From Burkholderiales bacterium (GTDB lineage: Bacteria > Pseudomonadota > Gammaproteobacteria > Burkholderiales > Burkholderiaceae_C), in the NCBI GenBank assembly GCA_016702555.1, contig JADJDV010000007.1, forward strand, positions 186,001 through 250,000: DNA of 64,000 nt, given 5' to 3'. Positions 32,172 through 41,560 of this stretch are shown one piece after another; position 1 is the stretch's first letter, and every line of letters starts with the position of its first letter. The position numbers and the translations under genes were made by a program. Under the pieces are notes generated by a model. That model did no database searches, was not told where the DNA came from, and worked only from the letters and a program-made list of their open reading frames with translations.

Positions 32172-33671
32172 ATGATCACCGAACTGGAATTCAAAAGCCT
32201 GGCCAGCCAAGGCTACAACCGCATCCCTCTGATGGCCGAGGCCTTCGCCGACCTCGAAACGCCGCTGTCGCTCTACCTCAAGCTGGCCGCCGCGCAGGGC
32301 GGGGGCAAGTACAGCTTTCTGCTCGAATCCGTGATCGGCGGCGAGCGCTTCGGCCGCTACAGCTTCATCGGTCTGCCGGCGCGCACCGTGCTGCGCGCCA
32401 GCGGCTTCGGCCAGGAGGCGCGCACCGAGGTTGTGACCGATGGCCGGGTGGTGGAGACGCACGAAGGCAATCCACTCGACTTCGTCGACGCCTACCACCG
32501 GCGCTTCAAGGTGGCGCTGCGCCCCGGCCTGCCGCGCTTTTGCGGCGGCCTGGCGGGCTACTTCGGCTACGACGTGGTGCGCCACATCGAGAAAAAGCTG
32601 GAGCATTCCTGCCCGCCCGACACCCTGGGCACGCCCGACATCCTGCTGATGCACTGCGAGGAGCTGGCCGTCATCGACAACCTGTCGGGCAAGCTGTATT
32701 TGATCGTCTACGCCGACCCGTCGCAGCCCGAGGCCTATGCCAACGCCAAGCGGCGGCTCAAGACCCTGCGTGAGCAGCTGCGCTATTCGGTCAGCGCGCC
32801 GCAGGTCAAGGCCAGCACCAGCTACCCAGCCGAGCGTGGCTTCGCCAAGGCCGACTATCTTGACGCGGTGGAGCGCGCCAAGGACTTGATCGCCGCCGGT
32901 GAGTTTATGCAGGTGCAGGTGGGCCAGCGCATCAGCAAGCGCTACACCGAATCGCCGCTGTCGCTGTACCGCGCGCTGCGCTCGCTGAACCCGTCGCCGT
33001 ACATGATTTATTACGACTTCGGCGACTTCCATGTGGTCAGCGCGTCGCCCGAGATCCTGGTGCGGCAGGAGCACACGGTCGAGGGTCAGAAAGTGACCAT
33101 CCGCCCGCTCGCCGGCACGCGCCCGCGCGGCGCCACGCCCGAGGCCGACAAGGCGATCGAGCAGGAACTGGTGGCCGACCCCAAGGAACGCGCCGAGCAC
33201 GTGATGCTGATCGACCTGGCGCGCAACGACATCGGCCGCATCGCCAGGGCCGGCAGCGTGAAGGTGACCGAGGCCTTCGCGGTGGAGCGTTACAGCCACG
33301 TGATGCACATCGTCAGCAACGTCGAGGGCATCCTGAAGGACGGCATGGGCAACATGGATGTGCTGAAGGCCACCTTCCCGGCCGGCACGCTGAGCGGCGC
33401 GCCCAAGGTGCACGCGATGGAACTGATCGACCAGTTGGAGCCCGTCAAGCGCGGCATCTACGGCGGCGCCTGCGGCTACATCAGCTACGCCGGCGACATG
33501 GATCTGGCAATCGCCATCCGCACCGCCATCGTCAAGGACCAGACCCTGCACGTGCAGGCGGCCGCCGGCGTGGTGGCCGACAGCGTGCCCGAGATGGAAT
33601 GGCGCGAGACCGAGCACAAGGCGCGGGCGCTGCTGCGGGCGAGTGAGTTGGTGGAAGAGGGGTTGGAATGA
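32172..33671 (+). CDS. trpE: anthranilate synthase component I
   Basis: A 499-residue chorismate-using enzyme, first committed step of tryptophan synthesis, with TrpG supplying ammonia. The N-terminal part contains SFLLESVIGG, the LLES element of the tryptophan feedback site. The catalytic domain has IRPLAGTRPRG, LIDLARNDIGR, TFPAGTLSGAPKVHAMELID and YGGACGYISY, with the usual acidic Mg ligands. AGGAGG is ten bases before the ATG. It lies downstream of rpe/gph as in many betaproteobacteria, but is separated from trpG by an inserted GxxExxY cassette. Its stop overlaps the possible ATG of that gene. Confidence 0.98.
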   Translation: MITELEFKSLASQGYNRIPLMAEAFADLETPLSLYLKLAAAQGGGKYSFLLESVIGGERFGRYSFIGLPARTVLRASGFGQEARTEVVTDGRVVETHEGNPLDFVDAYHRRFKVALRPGLPRFCGGLAGYFGYDVVRHIEKKLEHSCPPDTLGTPDILLMHCEELAVIDNLSGKLYLIVYADPSQPEAYANAKRRLKTLREQLRYSVSAPQVKASTSYPAERGFAKADYLDAVERAKDLIAAGEFMQVQVGQRISKRYTESPLSLYRALRSLNPSPYMIYYDFGDFHVVSASPEILVRQEHTVEGQKVTIRPLAGTRPRGATPEADKAIEQELVADPKERAEHVMLIDLARNDIGRIARAGSVKVTEAFAVERYSHVMHIVSNVEGILKDGMGNMDVLKATFPAGTLSGAPKVHAMELIDQLEPVKRGIYGGACGYISYAGDMDLAIAIRTAIVKDQTLHVQAAAGVVADSVPEMEWRETEHKARALLRASELVEEGLE

Positions 33672-34120
33672 TGATCTTCAATACCCGACAGCCGGACGCA
33701 GAGGACGCAAAGGATTCGCGAAGGACGCAAAAGGAAGATCAAAATTTGTTTGATGACTTTTCGCATCCGATCATCGGTGCCGCGGTCGAGGTGCAGCGCG
33801 TGCTGGGCGTCGGCTTGCTGGAGAGCGCTTACGCCAGCGCACTGGCGATTGAATTGGCTGAGCGCGGATTGCAATTTCAGCGTGAGGTACCCGTTCATGC
33901 CCGATACAAGGGCCGGGATGTCGGGGTTGTTTATCGCGCCGACTTCGTGGTCGAAGACAGTGTCATTGTCGAACTCAAGGCCCTCGATACGCTGGCTGAC
34001 ACGCATCGCGCGCAGTTGCTCACCTACCTGCGTCTGTCTGGACTGAAGTTGGGCTTGCTGATCAACTTTCACGCTTTCCCCGTCGTCAAAGGCATTCACA
34101 GAATGGTGAACAAGCTATGA
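33668..34120 (+). CDS. GxxExxY protein (PD-(D/E)xK nuclease-like)
   Basis: A 150-residue protein with the family hallmark GVGLLESAYASAL (G-x-x-E-x-x-Y). A downstream ADFVVEDSVIVELKAL gives the D...ExK arrangement of the PD-(D/E)xK nuclease fold. The function is unknown; a nuclease role is inference. The first 23 or so residues are encoded by the left inverted repeat of the cassette, so a TTG at 33746, preceded by GGAA, may be the native start and would give 124 residues, closer to the family length. Codon use is noticeably less GC-rich than in trpE and trpG, a sign of transfer. It sits between trpE and trpG. Confidence 0.85.
   Translation: MMIFNTRQPDAEDAKDSRRTQKEDQNLFDDFSHPIIGAAVEVQRVLGVGLLESAYASALAIELAERGLQFQREVPVHARYKGRDVGVVYRADFVVEDSVIVELKALDTLADTHRAQLLTYLRLSGLKLGLLINFHAFPVVKGIHRMVNKL
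33681..33737 (+). repeat. left inverted repeat of the GxxExxY cassette
   Basis: Internally repetitive: GGACGC recurs three times with GAAGGA/AAAGGA spacers. It pairs with 34133-34189 on the other strand and is read through as the N-terminal codons of the GxxExxY frame. Confidence 0.75.
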
Positions 34121-34132
34121 AACCATGTTTGG

Positions 34133-34189
34133 TTTTCTTTCGCGTCCTTCGCGAATCCTTTGCGTCCTTCGCGTCCGGCTGTTCGGTAT
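34133..34189 (-). repeat. right inverted repeat of the GxxExxY cassette
   Basis: Contains GCGTCCTTCGCGAATCCTTT followed by GCGTCCTTCGCGTCCGG, the complement of the left repeat. It begins 13 bases after the GxxExxY stop and ends a few bases before the AGGAG of trpG. Confidence 0.75.
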
Positions 34190-34202
34190 CCAGGAGCCCC
34201 CA

Positions 34203-34784
34203 ATGAAACTCCTCATGATCGACAACTACGACAGCTTCACCTACAACATCGTCCAGTACTTCGGGGAACTGGGCACCGAGGTGACCGTGCTGCGCAACGA
34301 CGAAGTGACGCTGGAAGAGCTGGACGCCATGTTCCAGCGCGGTGAATTTGAGCGCCTGTGCATCAGCCCCGGTCCGTGCTCGCCTGCCGAAGCGGGTGTG
34401 TCGGTGGCGGCGATCCAGCACTTCGCCGGCAAGCTGCCCATCCTCGGCGTGTGCCTCGGGCACCAGGCGATCGGCGCCGCCTTCGGCGGCAGCATCGTGC
34501 GCGCCAAGACGCAGATGCACGGCAAGACCAGCCTCATCACCACCACGCAGCAAGGCGTGTTCGCCGGATTGCCAGAGCAGTTCACCGTCAACCGCTACCA
34601 CTCGCTGGTCATCGACCGCGCCAGCTGCCCGCCCGAGTTGGAGATCACCGCCACCAGCGAAGATGGCGAGATCCAGGGCGTGCGCCACCGCTCGCTCGAT
34701 GTCGAGGGCGTGCAGTTCCATCCCGAGAGCATCCTGACCGAGCATGGCCATGCGATGCTGGCGAACTTCCTGAAGCAGCCATGA
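34203..34784 (+). CDS. trpG: anthranilate synthase component II (glutamine amidotransferase)
   Basis: A 193-residue class I amidotransferase that gives ammonia to TrpE. It starts MKLLMIDNYDSFTYNIVQYF, has the nucleophile Cys in GVCLGHQAIG (about residue 80), and the His/Glu pair in VQFHPESILT. The ATG at 34203 is chosen because AGGAG lies seven bases before it and the family starts at MLLMIDN; an upstream in-frame ATG at 34125 would translate the cassette repeat and is rejected. It overlaps the downstream threonine aldolase gene by four bases. Confidence 0.97.
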   Translation: MKLLMIDNYDSFTYNIVQYFGELGTEVTVLRNDEVTLEELDAMFQRGEFERLCISPGPCSPAEAGVSVAAIQHFAGKLPILGVCLGHQAIGAAFGGSIVRAKTQMHGKTSLITTTQQGVFAGLPEQFTVNRYHSLVIDRASCPPELEITATSEDGEIQGVRHRSLDVEGVQFHPESILTEHGHAMLANFLKQP

Positions 34785-35866
34785 CCACCGCCGGCATGCC
34801 CCGCGTCGACCTGCGCAGCGACACCGTCACGCAGCCCACGGCGGCGATGCGTCAGGCCATGCTGGCGGCCGAGCTGGGCGACGACGTGTTCGGCGATGAC
34901 CCCAGCGTGAACGCGCTGCAGGAACGCATCGCGGCCATCACCGGCAAGCCGGCGGCGCTGTTCATGCCCTCGGGCACGCAGAGCAACTTCTGCGGCATCC
35001 TGGCGCATTGCGGGCGCGGCGACGAATACATCGTCGGCCAGTTGGCGCACACCTACCGCTATGAGGGCGGCGGCGCGGCCGTGCTGGGCGGCGTGCAGCC
35101 GCAACCGTTGGTGCAAGACGCGGACGGCCGCATGCCGCTGGCCGACATCGCCGCCGCCATCAAGCCGGACGACCCGCACTTTGCGCGCACCCGTCTGCTG
35201 TGTCTGGAAAACACCTGGAACGGCCACGTGATGCCAGACGACTATCTGCGCCAGGCGACCGAGCTGGCGCGCCGCCGCGGGCTGGCCACGCACCTGGATG
35301 GCGCGCGCCTGTTCAATGCCGCCGTCGCCTCGGCGGCGCCGGGGCAGGGTGCGCTGGCGCGGGTGCGCGAGATCGCTGAGCTGTTCGACAGCGTCTCGAT
35401 CTGCTTCAGCAAGGGGCTGGGCGCGCCGGTCGGCTCGGCGCTGTGCGGCTCGCATGACTTGATTGCGCGCGCCCGCCGCATCCGCAAGATGGCCGGCGGC
35501 GCGATGCGCCAGGCCGGCCTGCTGGCGGCGGCCGCGCTGCATGCGCTGGAGCACCACGTCGATCGCCTGGCCGATGACCATGCGCTGGCCGAGCGGCTGG
35601 CGGACGGTTTGCGTGGCGTGGACGGGATCCTCGTGCGCTCGGCCGACACCAACATCGTCTTCGCCGACGTGGCGGACGAGCGCGGTCCCGCGCTGCTGGC
35701 CCATCTGCAGGCGCAGAACATCCTGGCGACCGGCCTGATCGGCCTGCGCTTCGTCACGCACCTGGATGTTGATGCCGCGGGCATCGACCGCGCCATCGCG
35801 ACCGTGCGCGACTTCTTCGGCCAGCCGGCAGCGGCCGCAGCGGGCGCGGCCTCGGGGCCTTGCTGA
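34781..35866 (+). CDS. ltaE: low-specificity L-threonine aldolase
   Basis: A 361-residue fold-type I PLP enzyme cleaving L-threonine or allo-threonine to glycine and acetaldehyde. It starts with VDLRSDTVTQPTAAMRQAM, and has ELGDDVFGDDPSVNALQ, the PLP-stacking His region ILAHCGRGDEYIVGQLAHTY, HLDGARLFNAAVA, and the Schiff-base Lys in SICFSKGLGAPVGS. Its ATG overlaps the trpG stop (ATGA), so it is translated with the trp genes. Its position between trpG and trpD is not usual and may link glycine/serine supply with tryptophan synthesis, by inference. Confidence 0.93.
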   Translation: MTTAGMPRVDLRSDTVTQPTAAMRQAMLAAELGDDVFGDDPSVNALQERIAAITGKPAALFMPSGTQSNFCGILAHCGRGDEYIVGQLAHTYRYEGGGAAVLGGVQPQPLVQDADGRMPLADIAAAIKPDDPHFARTRLLCLENTWNGHVMPDDYLRQATELARRRGLATHLDGARLFNAAVASAAPGQGALARVREIAELFDSVSICFSKGLGAPVGSALCGSHDLIARARRIRKMAGGAMRQAGLLAAAALHALEHHVDRLADDHALAERLADGLRGVDGILVRSADTNIVFADVADERGPALLAHLQAQNILATGLIGLRFVTHLDVDAAGIDRAIATVRDFFGQPAAAAAGAASGPC

Positions 35867-35882
35867 ATGCCGGGGCGCCCGC

Positions 35883-36548
35883 ATGCCTGATCTCCATCAG
35901 CTGCTGATCTTTCTTGCCGCTGGCCTGCTGCTCAACCTGACGCCGGGGCCGGACGTGATGTTCATCGTTGCCCACGCAGTGCGCAGCGGCGTGCGCGCAG
36001 GCGCGGTGGCGGCGCTGGGCATCACGGCGGGCTGCTGCGTGCATGTGGCGGCGGCGGCGCTGGGCGTGTCGGCGCTGCTGATGGCCAGCGGCACGGCGTT
36101 CACGCTGCTGAAGTGGCTGGGTGCGCTCTATTTGATTTGGGTGGGGGCGCAGATGTTGCGCGCGGCGTGGCGGCCGGCGCCCGCGCTGGCGCTGGAGAAT
36201 GCCGCGGGGCAAACGCGATCGCAGCCCGGCCTGGCCACGGTGTTCCGGCGCGGCTTTCTGACCAATGTGCTCAACCCCAAGGTGGCGCTGTTTTTTCTTG
36301 CCTTCGTGCCGCAGTTCATTGCGCCGGGCACGGTGCACGCCGGCTGGGTGTTTCTGGCGCTGGGCCTGATCTTCACCTTCAACAGCCTGCTGGTGTGCAT
36401 CGGCTGGGCCGGCGTCGCCAGTTGGGCGGCGCGGCGCGGAGGTGCGCTGCAGCGCGCGCTGCGCTGGCTGGACGGCGCGGCCGGCGCGCTGTTCGTCGTC
36501 TTTGGCGTCCGGCTGGCGCTGGCCGAGGCACCGGTCGCGGTGCGCTGA
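35883..36548 (+). CDS. LysE family amino-acid exporter
   Basis: A 221-residue membrane protein with six predicted helices, typical of the LysE/RhtB superfamily. It has the conserved start LIFLAAGLLLNLTPGPDVMFI, GITAGCCVHVAAAALGVSALL, and FLTNVLNPKVALFFLAFVPQF. It probably exports an amino acid or analogue by proton exchange; the position next to ltaE (17-base gap) suggests threonine-, homoserine- or related export, which is inference. The ATG at 35883 begins the first helix directly. It lies between ltaE and trpD on the same strand. Confidence 0.92.
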   Translation: MPDLHQLLIFLAAGLLLNLTPGPDVMFIVAHAVRSGVRAGAVAALGITAGCCVHVAAAALGVSALLMASGTAFTLLKWLGALYLIWVGAQMLRAAWRPAPALALENAAGQTRSQPGLATVFRRGFLTNVLNPKVALFFLAFVPQFIAPGTVHAGWVFLALGLIFTFNSLLVCIGWAGVASWAARRGGALQRALRWLDGAAGALFVVFGVRLALAEAPVAVR

Positions 36549-36586
36549 TTCTTTTTTCTTATCGACTTCAACCGAAAGACTTCACC

Positions 36587-37621
36587 ATGCCCATCACCCC
36601 GCAGGAGGCGCTGCAGCGCACCATCGAACACCGCGAAATCTTCCACGACGAGATGCTGGACCTGATGCGCATGATCATGAAAGGCGAGCTGTCGCCCTTG
36701 ATGACGGCGGCCATCACCACCGGCCTGCGCGTGAAGAAGGAAACCATCGGCGAAATCACCGCCGCCGCGCAGGTGATGCGCGAGCTGTCGACCAAGGTGC
36801 ATGTGGCCGACACCACGCATCTGGTCGACGTGGTGGGCACGGGCGGCGACGGCTCGCACACCTTCAACATCAGCACCTGCTCCATGTTCGTGGCCGCGGC
36901 CGCCGGCGCGCGCGTGGCCAAGCACGGCGGCCGCAGCGTGTCGAGCAAGTCGGGCAGCGCCGACGTGATCGAGGCGCTGGGTATCGCGCTCAACCTGACG
37001 CCCGAGCAGATCGCGCGCAGCATCGTCGAGACCGGCGTGGGCTTCATGTTCGCGCCGAATCACCACCCGGCCATGAAGAACGTGGCGCCGGTGCGCAAGG
37101 AGATGGGCGTCAAGACCTTCTTCAACATCCTCGGCCCGCTCACCAACCCGGCCGGCGCGCCCAACATCGTGATGGGCGTGTTCCACCCCGACCTGGTCGG
37201 CATTCAGGTGCGCGCGCTGCAGCGCCTGGGCGCCGAGCACGCCGTCGTTGTGTATGGCCGCGACGGCATGGACGAGGTCAGCCTGGGTGCGGCCACCATG
37301 GTCGGCGAGCTGAAGAATGGCGAGATCAGCGAATACGAAATCCATCCCGAGGACTTCGGCATGCCGATGCAGAGCAACCGCAGCCTGAAGGTGGACACGC
37401 CCGAGCAGTCGCTGGCCATGCTGCGCGGTGTGCTGGCCAACCAGGAGGGACCGGCCAAGAACATCGTCATCATCAACGCGGGCGTGGTGCTGTACGCGGC
37501 CGGCGTGGCGCCGACCATGAAGGCCGGCATCGAGCGCGCGCGCGAAGCCATCGAAACTGGCGCGGCCCAGGCCAAGCTGGAGCAGGTGCTGGCGTTCACG
37601 CGGTCGCTGGCCACGCCATGA
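36587..37621 (+). CDS. trpD: anthranilate phosphoribosyltransferase
   Basis: A 344-residue enzyme transferring phosphoribose from PRPP to anthranilate. Motifs are VGTGGDGSHTFNIST (PRPP loop, about residue 83), KHGGRSVSSKSGSADVIEALG, FAPNHHPAMKNVAPVRKE and GPLTNPA. Length is normal. It follows the LysE gene by 38 bases with only a weak GAAAGAC before the ATG. Its stop overlaps the ATG of a 48-codon frame that runs exactly to the trpC start. Confidence 0.97.
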   Translation: MPITPQEALQRTIEHREIFHDEMLDLMRMIMKGELSPLMTAAITTGLRVKKETIGEITAAAQVMRELSTKVHVADTTHLVDVVGTGGDGSHTFNISTCSMFVAAAAGARVAKHGGRSVSSKSGSADVIEALGIALNLTPEQIARSIVETGVGFMFAPNHHPAMKNVAPVRKEMGVKTFFNILGPLTNPAGAPNIVMGVFHPDLVGIQVRALQRLGAEHAVVVYGRDGMDEVSLGAATMVGELKNGEISEYEIHPEDFGMPMQSNRSLKVDTPEQSLAMLRGVLANQEGPAKNIVIINAGVVLYAAGVAPTMKAGIERAREAIETGAAQAKLEQVLAFTRSLATP

Positions 37622-37764
37622 AGAGGCAGGACGAAGGCAGCTGGATCGCGCGGGGCGTCTCGGCGCTGCCTCTGGCCCTGCCTGGCCTTCGTCATGCACC
37701 GGGTTTTCGTGAAAATCCTCAAGCGGTCGGCGCGCAGTCCCGACCAGGAGCTACAAAAAGATGA
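37618..37764 (+). CDS. small 48-residue frame bridging trpD and trpC (doubtful)
   Basis: It begins with an ATG overlapping the trpD stop and ends with a TGA overlapping the trpC ATG, both as ATGA. The product (MKRQDEGSWIARGVSALPLA and 28 further residues, Pro/Arg-rich) resembles nothing I know. Wobble positions are not strongly GC-biased in the second half, arguing against a conserved protein. It could keep ribosomes moving from trpD into trpC, or be coincidence; trpC has its own AGGAG just upstream. Confidence 0.25.
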   Translation: MKRQDEGSWIARGVSALPLALPGLRHAPGFRENPQAVGAQSRPGATKR

Positions 37765-38573
37765 GTGATATCCTGAACCAGATCGTCGCCGTCAAGCGCG
37801 AAGAAGTGGCGGCGGGGCTGAAGAAGAAGTCGCTCGCCGCCATGCGCGAGGACGCCGAAAGCCGCGTGCTGACACGCGATTTCGAAGGCGCGCTGCGCCG
37901 CAAGATCGCGCAAGGGCAAGCGGCGGTGATCGCCGAGATCAAGAAGGCCAGCCCCAGCAAGGGCGTGATCCGCGCCGATTTCGTGCCGGCCGACATTGCG
38001 CAGAGCTACGCCGTCGGCAACACCGATGCGGGCGGCCAGGTCAGCGCGGCCTGCCTGTCGGTGCTGACGGACAAGCAGTTCTTCCAGGGCAGCGTTGACT
38101 ATCTGAAGCAGGCGCGCGCCAGCTGCGCGCTGCCGGTGCTGCGCAAGGACTTCATGATCGATGCCTATCAGGTGTATGAGGCGCGCGCCATGGGGGCCGA
38201 CTGCATTCTGCTGATTGCCGCCTGCCTGTCGGACGCGCAGATGGCTGAACTGGAAGCCGTGGCGCGCGGTTTGGACATGGCGGTGCTGGTCGAGGTGCAC
38301 GACGGCGCCGAACTGCAGCGCGCACTGAAGCTGAAAACCCCGCTGCTCGGCATCAACAACCGCAACCTGCGCAGCTTCGAGGTCAGCCTGGACACCACGC
38401 TGGGCCTGCTGAAAGACGTGCCGGCCGATCGCCTGCTGATCACCGAAAGCGGCATCGCCACCCGCGCCGACGTGCAGCGCCTGCGCGAGGCCGGCGTGCA
38501 CGCCTTTCTGGTGGGCGAGGCCTTCATGCGCGCGCCGGAGCCGGGTGAGGCCTTGGCGGAGTTGTTCGTGTGA
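37761..38573 (+). CDS. trpC: indole-3-glycerol-phosphate synthase
   Basis: A 270-residue TIM-barrel enzyme closing the indole ring of tryptophan. It carries EIKKASPSKGVI (catalytic Lys), VLRKDFMIDAYQVYEARAMG, LLGINNRNLRSF and LLITESGIATRADV, in family order and normal length. An AGGAG lies 11 bases before the ATG. The last codon and stop overlap the GTG start of the uracil-DNA glycosylase gene. It is a single-function TrpC; trpF is not in the window. Confidence 0.97.
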   Translation: MSDILNQIVAVKREEVAAGLKKKSLAAMREDAESRVLTRDFEGALRRKIAQGQAAVIAEIKKASPSKGVIRADFVPADIAQSYAVGNTDAGGQVSAACLSVLTDKQFFQGSVDYLKQARASCALPVLRKDFMIDAYQVYEARAMGADCILLIAACLSDAQMAELEAVARGLDMAVLVEVHDGAELQRALKLKTPLLGINNRNLRSFEVSLDTTLGLLKDVPADRLLITESGIATRADVQRLREAGVHAFLVGEAFMRAPEPGEALAELFV

Positions 38574-39244
38574 GGGCCGATGACTTGGTCGCGGCATTCG
38601 ATTCCGTTCCGAATGCTTGGCGCAAAGTGTTGAGGCGTTGGACTCCAGAGGCGCAATCGCGGGTGACCAGTGCAGTCCTGCGCGCATCGGGGTCGCGGTT
38701 GATCGGGCCGGCAGACCCTTTCCGTGCGCTGCGTTTTATGGCGCCGCACGAGGCACGGGTCGTCGTCTTTGGTCAGGATCCGTATCCGACGCCCAACCAG
38801 GCGGATGGACTGGCGTTTTCCGCTGAGCGCAGCACTAGGCCGTCATTGCGGCGCATATTCGAGGTACTTGAGACCGACCGAGCCGGTTGGCGACGGCCGG
38901 TGTCTGGTCGGCTCGATGCCTGGGCGCAGCAAGGGGTGTTGCTGCTGAATCCGGCGCTCAGCGTCGAACTAGGGCGAAAGGAAAGTCATCTGGACGTGGG
39001 CTGGCAGGTGCTGACGGCCGACATCGTGTGCGTGTTGCTTGCCCAGCCGAATCCGCCAGTGTTCCTATTGTGGGGTAGCAAGGCACAGACATTTTTCCAT
39101 TCGGCATGCGGTCAGCAGTCGGGCCGCGTCAAGGTTCTGAGCACACGACATCCGTCTAACGACTTCAAACGGCAGTTCATGGCAGACGGGAGCCACTTTG
39201 CAGCGACTTCCGATCGCGTGAACTGGTGGTGCCTAGGCGAATGA
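38570..39244 (+). CDS. ung: uracil-DNA glycosylase (family 1-like, divergent motifs)
   Basis: A 224-residue protein that excises uracil from DNA. The water-activating motif is VVFGQDPYPTPNQADGLAFS (family 1 has GQDPYH), followed by LLLNPALSV, VFLLWGSKAQ and STRHPSND (family 1 HPSPLS). All landmarks are in order, but both signature loops deviate, so it belongs to a side branch. Start is the GTG at 38570, overlapping the trpC stop. Base composition and codon use (for example CTA, ATA) are less GC-biased than in trpC, hinting at acquisition. It ends the trp cluster, ahead of a tRNA group. Confidence 0.85.
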   Translation: MRADDLVAAFDSVPNAWRKVLRRWTPEAQSRVTSAVLRASGSRLIGPADPFRALRFMAPHEARVVVFGQDPYPTPNQADGLAFSAERSTRPSLRRIFEVLETDRAGWRRPVSGRLDAWAQQGVLLLNPALSVELGRKESHLDVGWQVLTADIVCVLLAQPNPPVFLLWGSKAQTFFHSACGQQSGRVKVLSTRHPSNDFKRQFMADGSHFAATSDRVNWWCLGE

Positions 39245-39316
39245 ATCGTCACGGATGGCCGGCGCCAAGACTTGTTGGCATTCACGAATTAGTGGCATAA
39301 TCGGGAGTTCTTCGCC

Positions 39317-39402
39317 GGAGAGGTGGCCGAGTGGTTAATGGCAGCAGACTGTAAATCTGCCGGTTTACACCTACGCTGGTTCGAATCCAGCCCTCTCCAC
39401 CA
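39317..39402 (+). tRNA. tRNA-Tyr (GUA)
   Basis: 86 nt with acceptor GGAGAGG/CCTCTCC, encoded CCA, a long variable arm typical of bacterial tRNA-Tyr, and anticodon GTA at 39351-39353. It is first of three tRNAs preceding tuf. Confidence 0.97.
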
Positions 39403-39507
39403 GCGAAAACAGCCGGTTCGCCGGCCGATGATGCGAGCGTTTGGGTAGGTTGTCCGGGGAGTGCCGGGCCCGGGCTCACGCGAAGCGGACGCCTCGGGGC
39501 GGCCTTT

Positions 39508-39581
39508 GCGGGAGTAGTTCAATGGTAGAACCTTAGCCTTCCAAGCTAATGACACGGGTTCGATTCCCGTCTCCCGCTCCA
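39508..39581 (+). tRNA. tRNA-Gly (UCC)
   Basis: 74 nt, acceptor GCGGGAG/CTCCCGC, encoded CCA, anticodon TCC at 39540-39542, T-loop GTTCGAT in GGGTTCGATTCCC. Confidence 0.97.
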
Positions 39582-39617
39582 TCAGCCGGTCGATGCATTG
39601 GGTTGTGGCAGGTTTTC

Positions 39618-39692
<75 letters not shown>

Positions 39693-39767
39693 GGATTGGC
39701 GGCGCATGGCAGTGGGTCATCGCCGCTTTCAGTGTGTTGTTGAATTGATTTTTTCGGAGTCTTCGAC

Positions 39768-40957
<1,190 letters not shown>

Positions 40958-40981
40958 TCTTGGCTGCAAACGGACAGGTCT

Positions 40982-41057
40982 AGGGGTATAGCTCAACTGG
41001 CAGAGCGTCGGTCTCCAAAACCGAAGGTTGGGGGTTCGATTCCCTCTGCCCCTGCCA
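40982..41057 (+). tRNA. tRNA-Trp (CCA)
   Basis: 76 nt, acceptor AGGGGTA/TGCCCCT, encoded CCA, anticodon CCA at 41015-41017. It lies between tuf and secE, the expected place in beta- and gammaproteobacteria. Confidence 0.98.
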
Positions 41058-41176
41058 CCTCGATGTGGTGGGAGGTCCTGTCAAAGCCCGCCAAATCCTT
41101 GGCGGGCTTGTGTGTCTAGAGGTTTTGCGTTTGAAGCCGACTGGCTTCGCGCTTCGAGAAATGAAATCAGGCCAAC

Positions 41177-41560
41177 ATGGCAAGCACAGTTGAAACCGTA
41201 AGCTCTGGCGCCGACAAGCTGCGGCTGGTCGTGGTCGGGCTGCTGGTGGTCGGCGGGTTGGCGGCGTTCTATCTGCTGGCGGCCCAGGGCCCGCTGGCGC
41301 AGTGGGGCAGTCTGATCGGCGGTCTGGCGCTGGCGGTGATCGTGTTTTTCACCTCCGAGCCCGGCAAGCGTCTGGTGGCCTTTGGCCGCGATTCCTGGCG
41401 CGAGATGCGCAAGGTGGTGTGGCCGACGCGCAAGACGACCCTGCAGATGACCGCTTTCGTGTTCGCCTTCACGGTCGCGATGGCGCTGTTCCTGTGGTTG
41501 TCCGACAAGGCGCTCGAGTACGTTTTCTACGACCTGATCCTTGGCTGGAGGGGCCGATGA
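41177..41560 (+). CDS. secE: preprotein translocase subunit SecE
   Basis: A 127-residue inner-membrane subunit of the SecYEG channel. Three hydrophobic helices are visible (LRLVVVGLLVVGGLAAFYLL, LIGGLALAVIVFF, and the last at MTAFVFAFTVAMALFLWL), with the essential cytoplasmic amphipathic segment REMRKVVWPTRKTTLQM before the final helix. Three-helix SecE is usual in proteobacteria. Its stop overlaps the nusG start as ATGA, so the two are translated together. Confidence 0.97.
   Translation: MASTVETVSSGADKLRLVVVGLLVVGGLAAFYLLAAQGPLAQWGSLIGGLALAVIVFFTSEPGKRLVAFGRDSWREMRKVVWPTRKTTLQMTAFVFAFTVAMALFLWLSDKALEYVFYDLILGWRGR

Larger units (their letters stand above)
33681..34189. mobile_element. 0.5 kb cassette with terminal inverted repeats carrying the GxxExxY gene
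   Basis: The left end (33681-33737) and the reverse complement of the right end (34133-34189) align over about 57 bases with only scattered mismatches. Both share CAGCCGGACGC, then GGACGCAAAGGATTCGCGAA, then GGACGC. The unit contains only the GxxExxY gene and lies precisely between the trpE stop and the trpG ribosome site. No transposase is encoded, so mobilisation would have to be in trans. Target-site duplication is not obvious. Confidence 0.65.

Noticed and set aside
34125..34202. An upstream start that would lengthen TrpG by 26 residues.
   Set aside because: It translates the right inverted repeat of the cassette and lacks a ribosome site; the start at 34203 has AGGAG.
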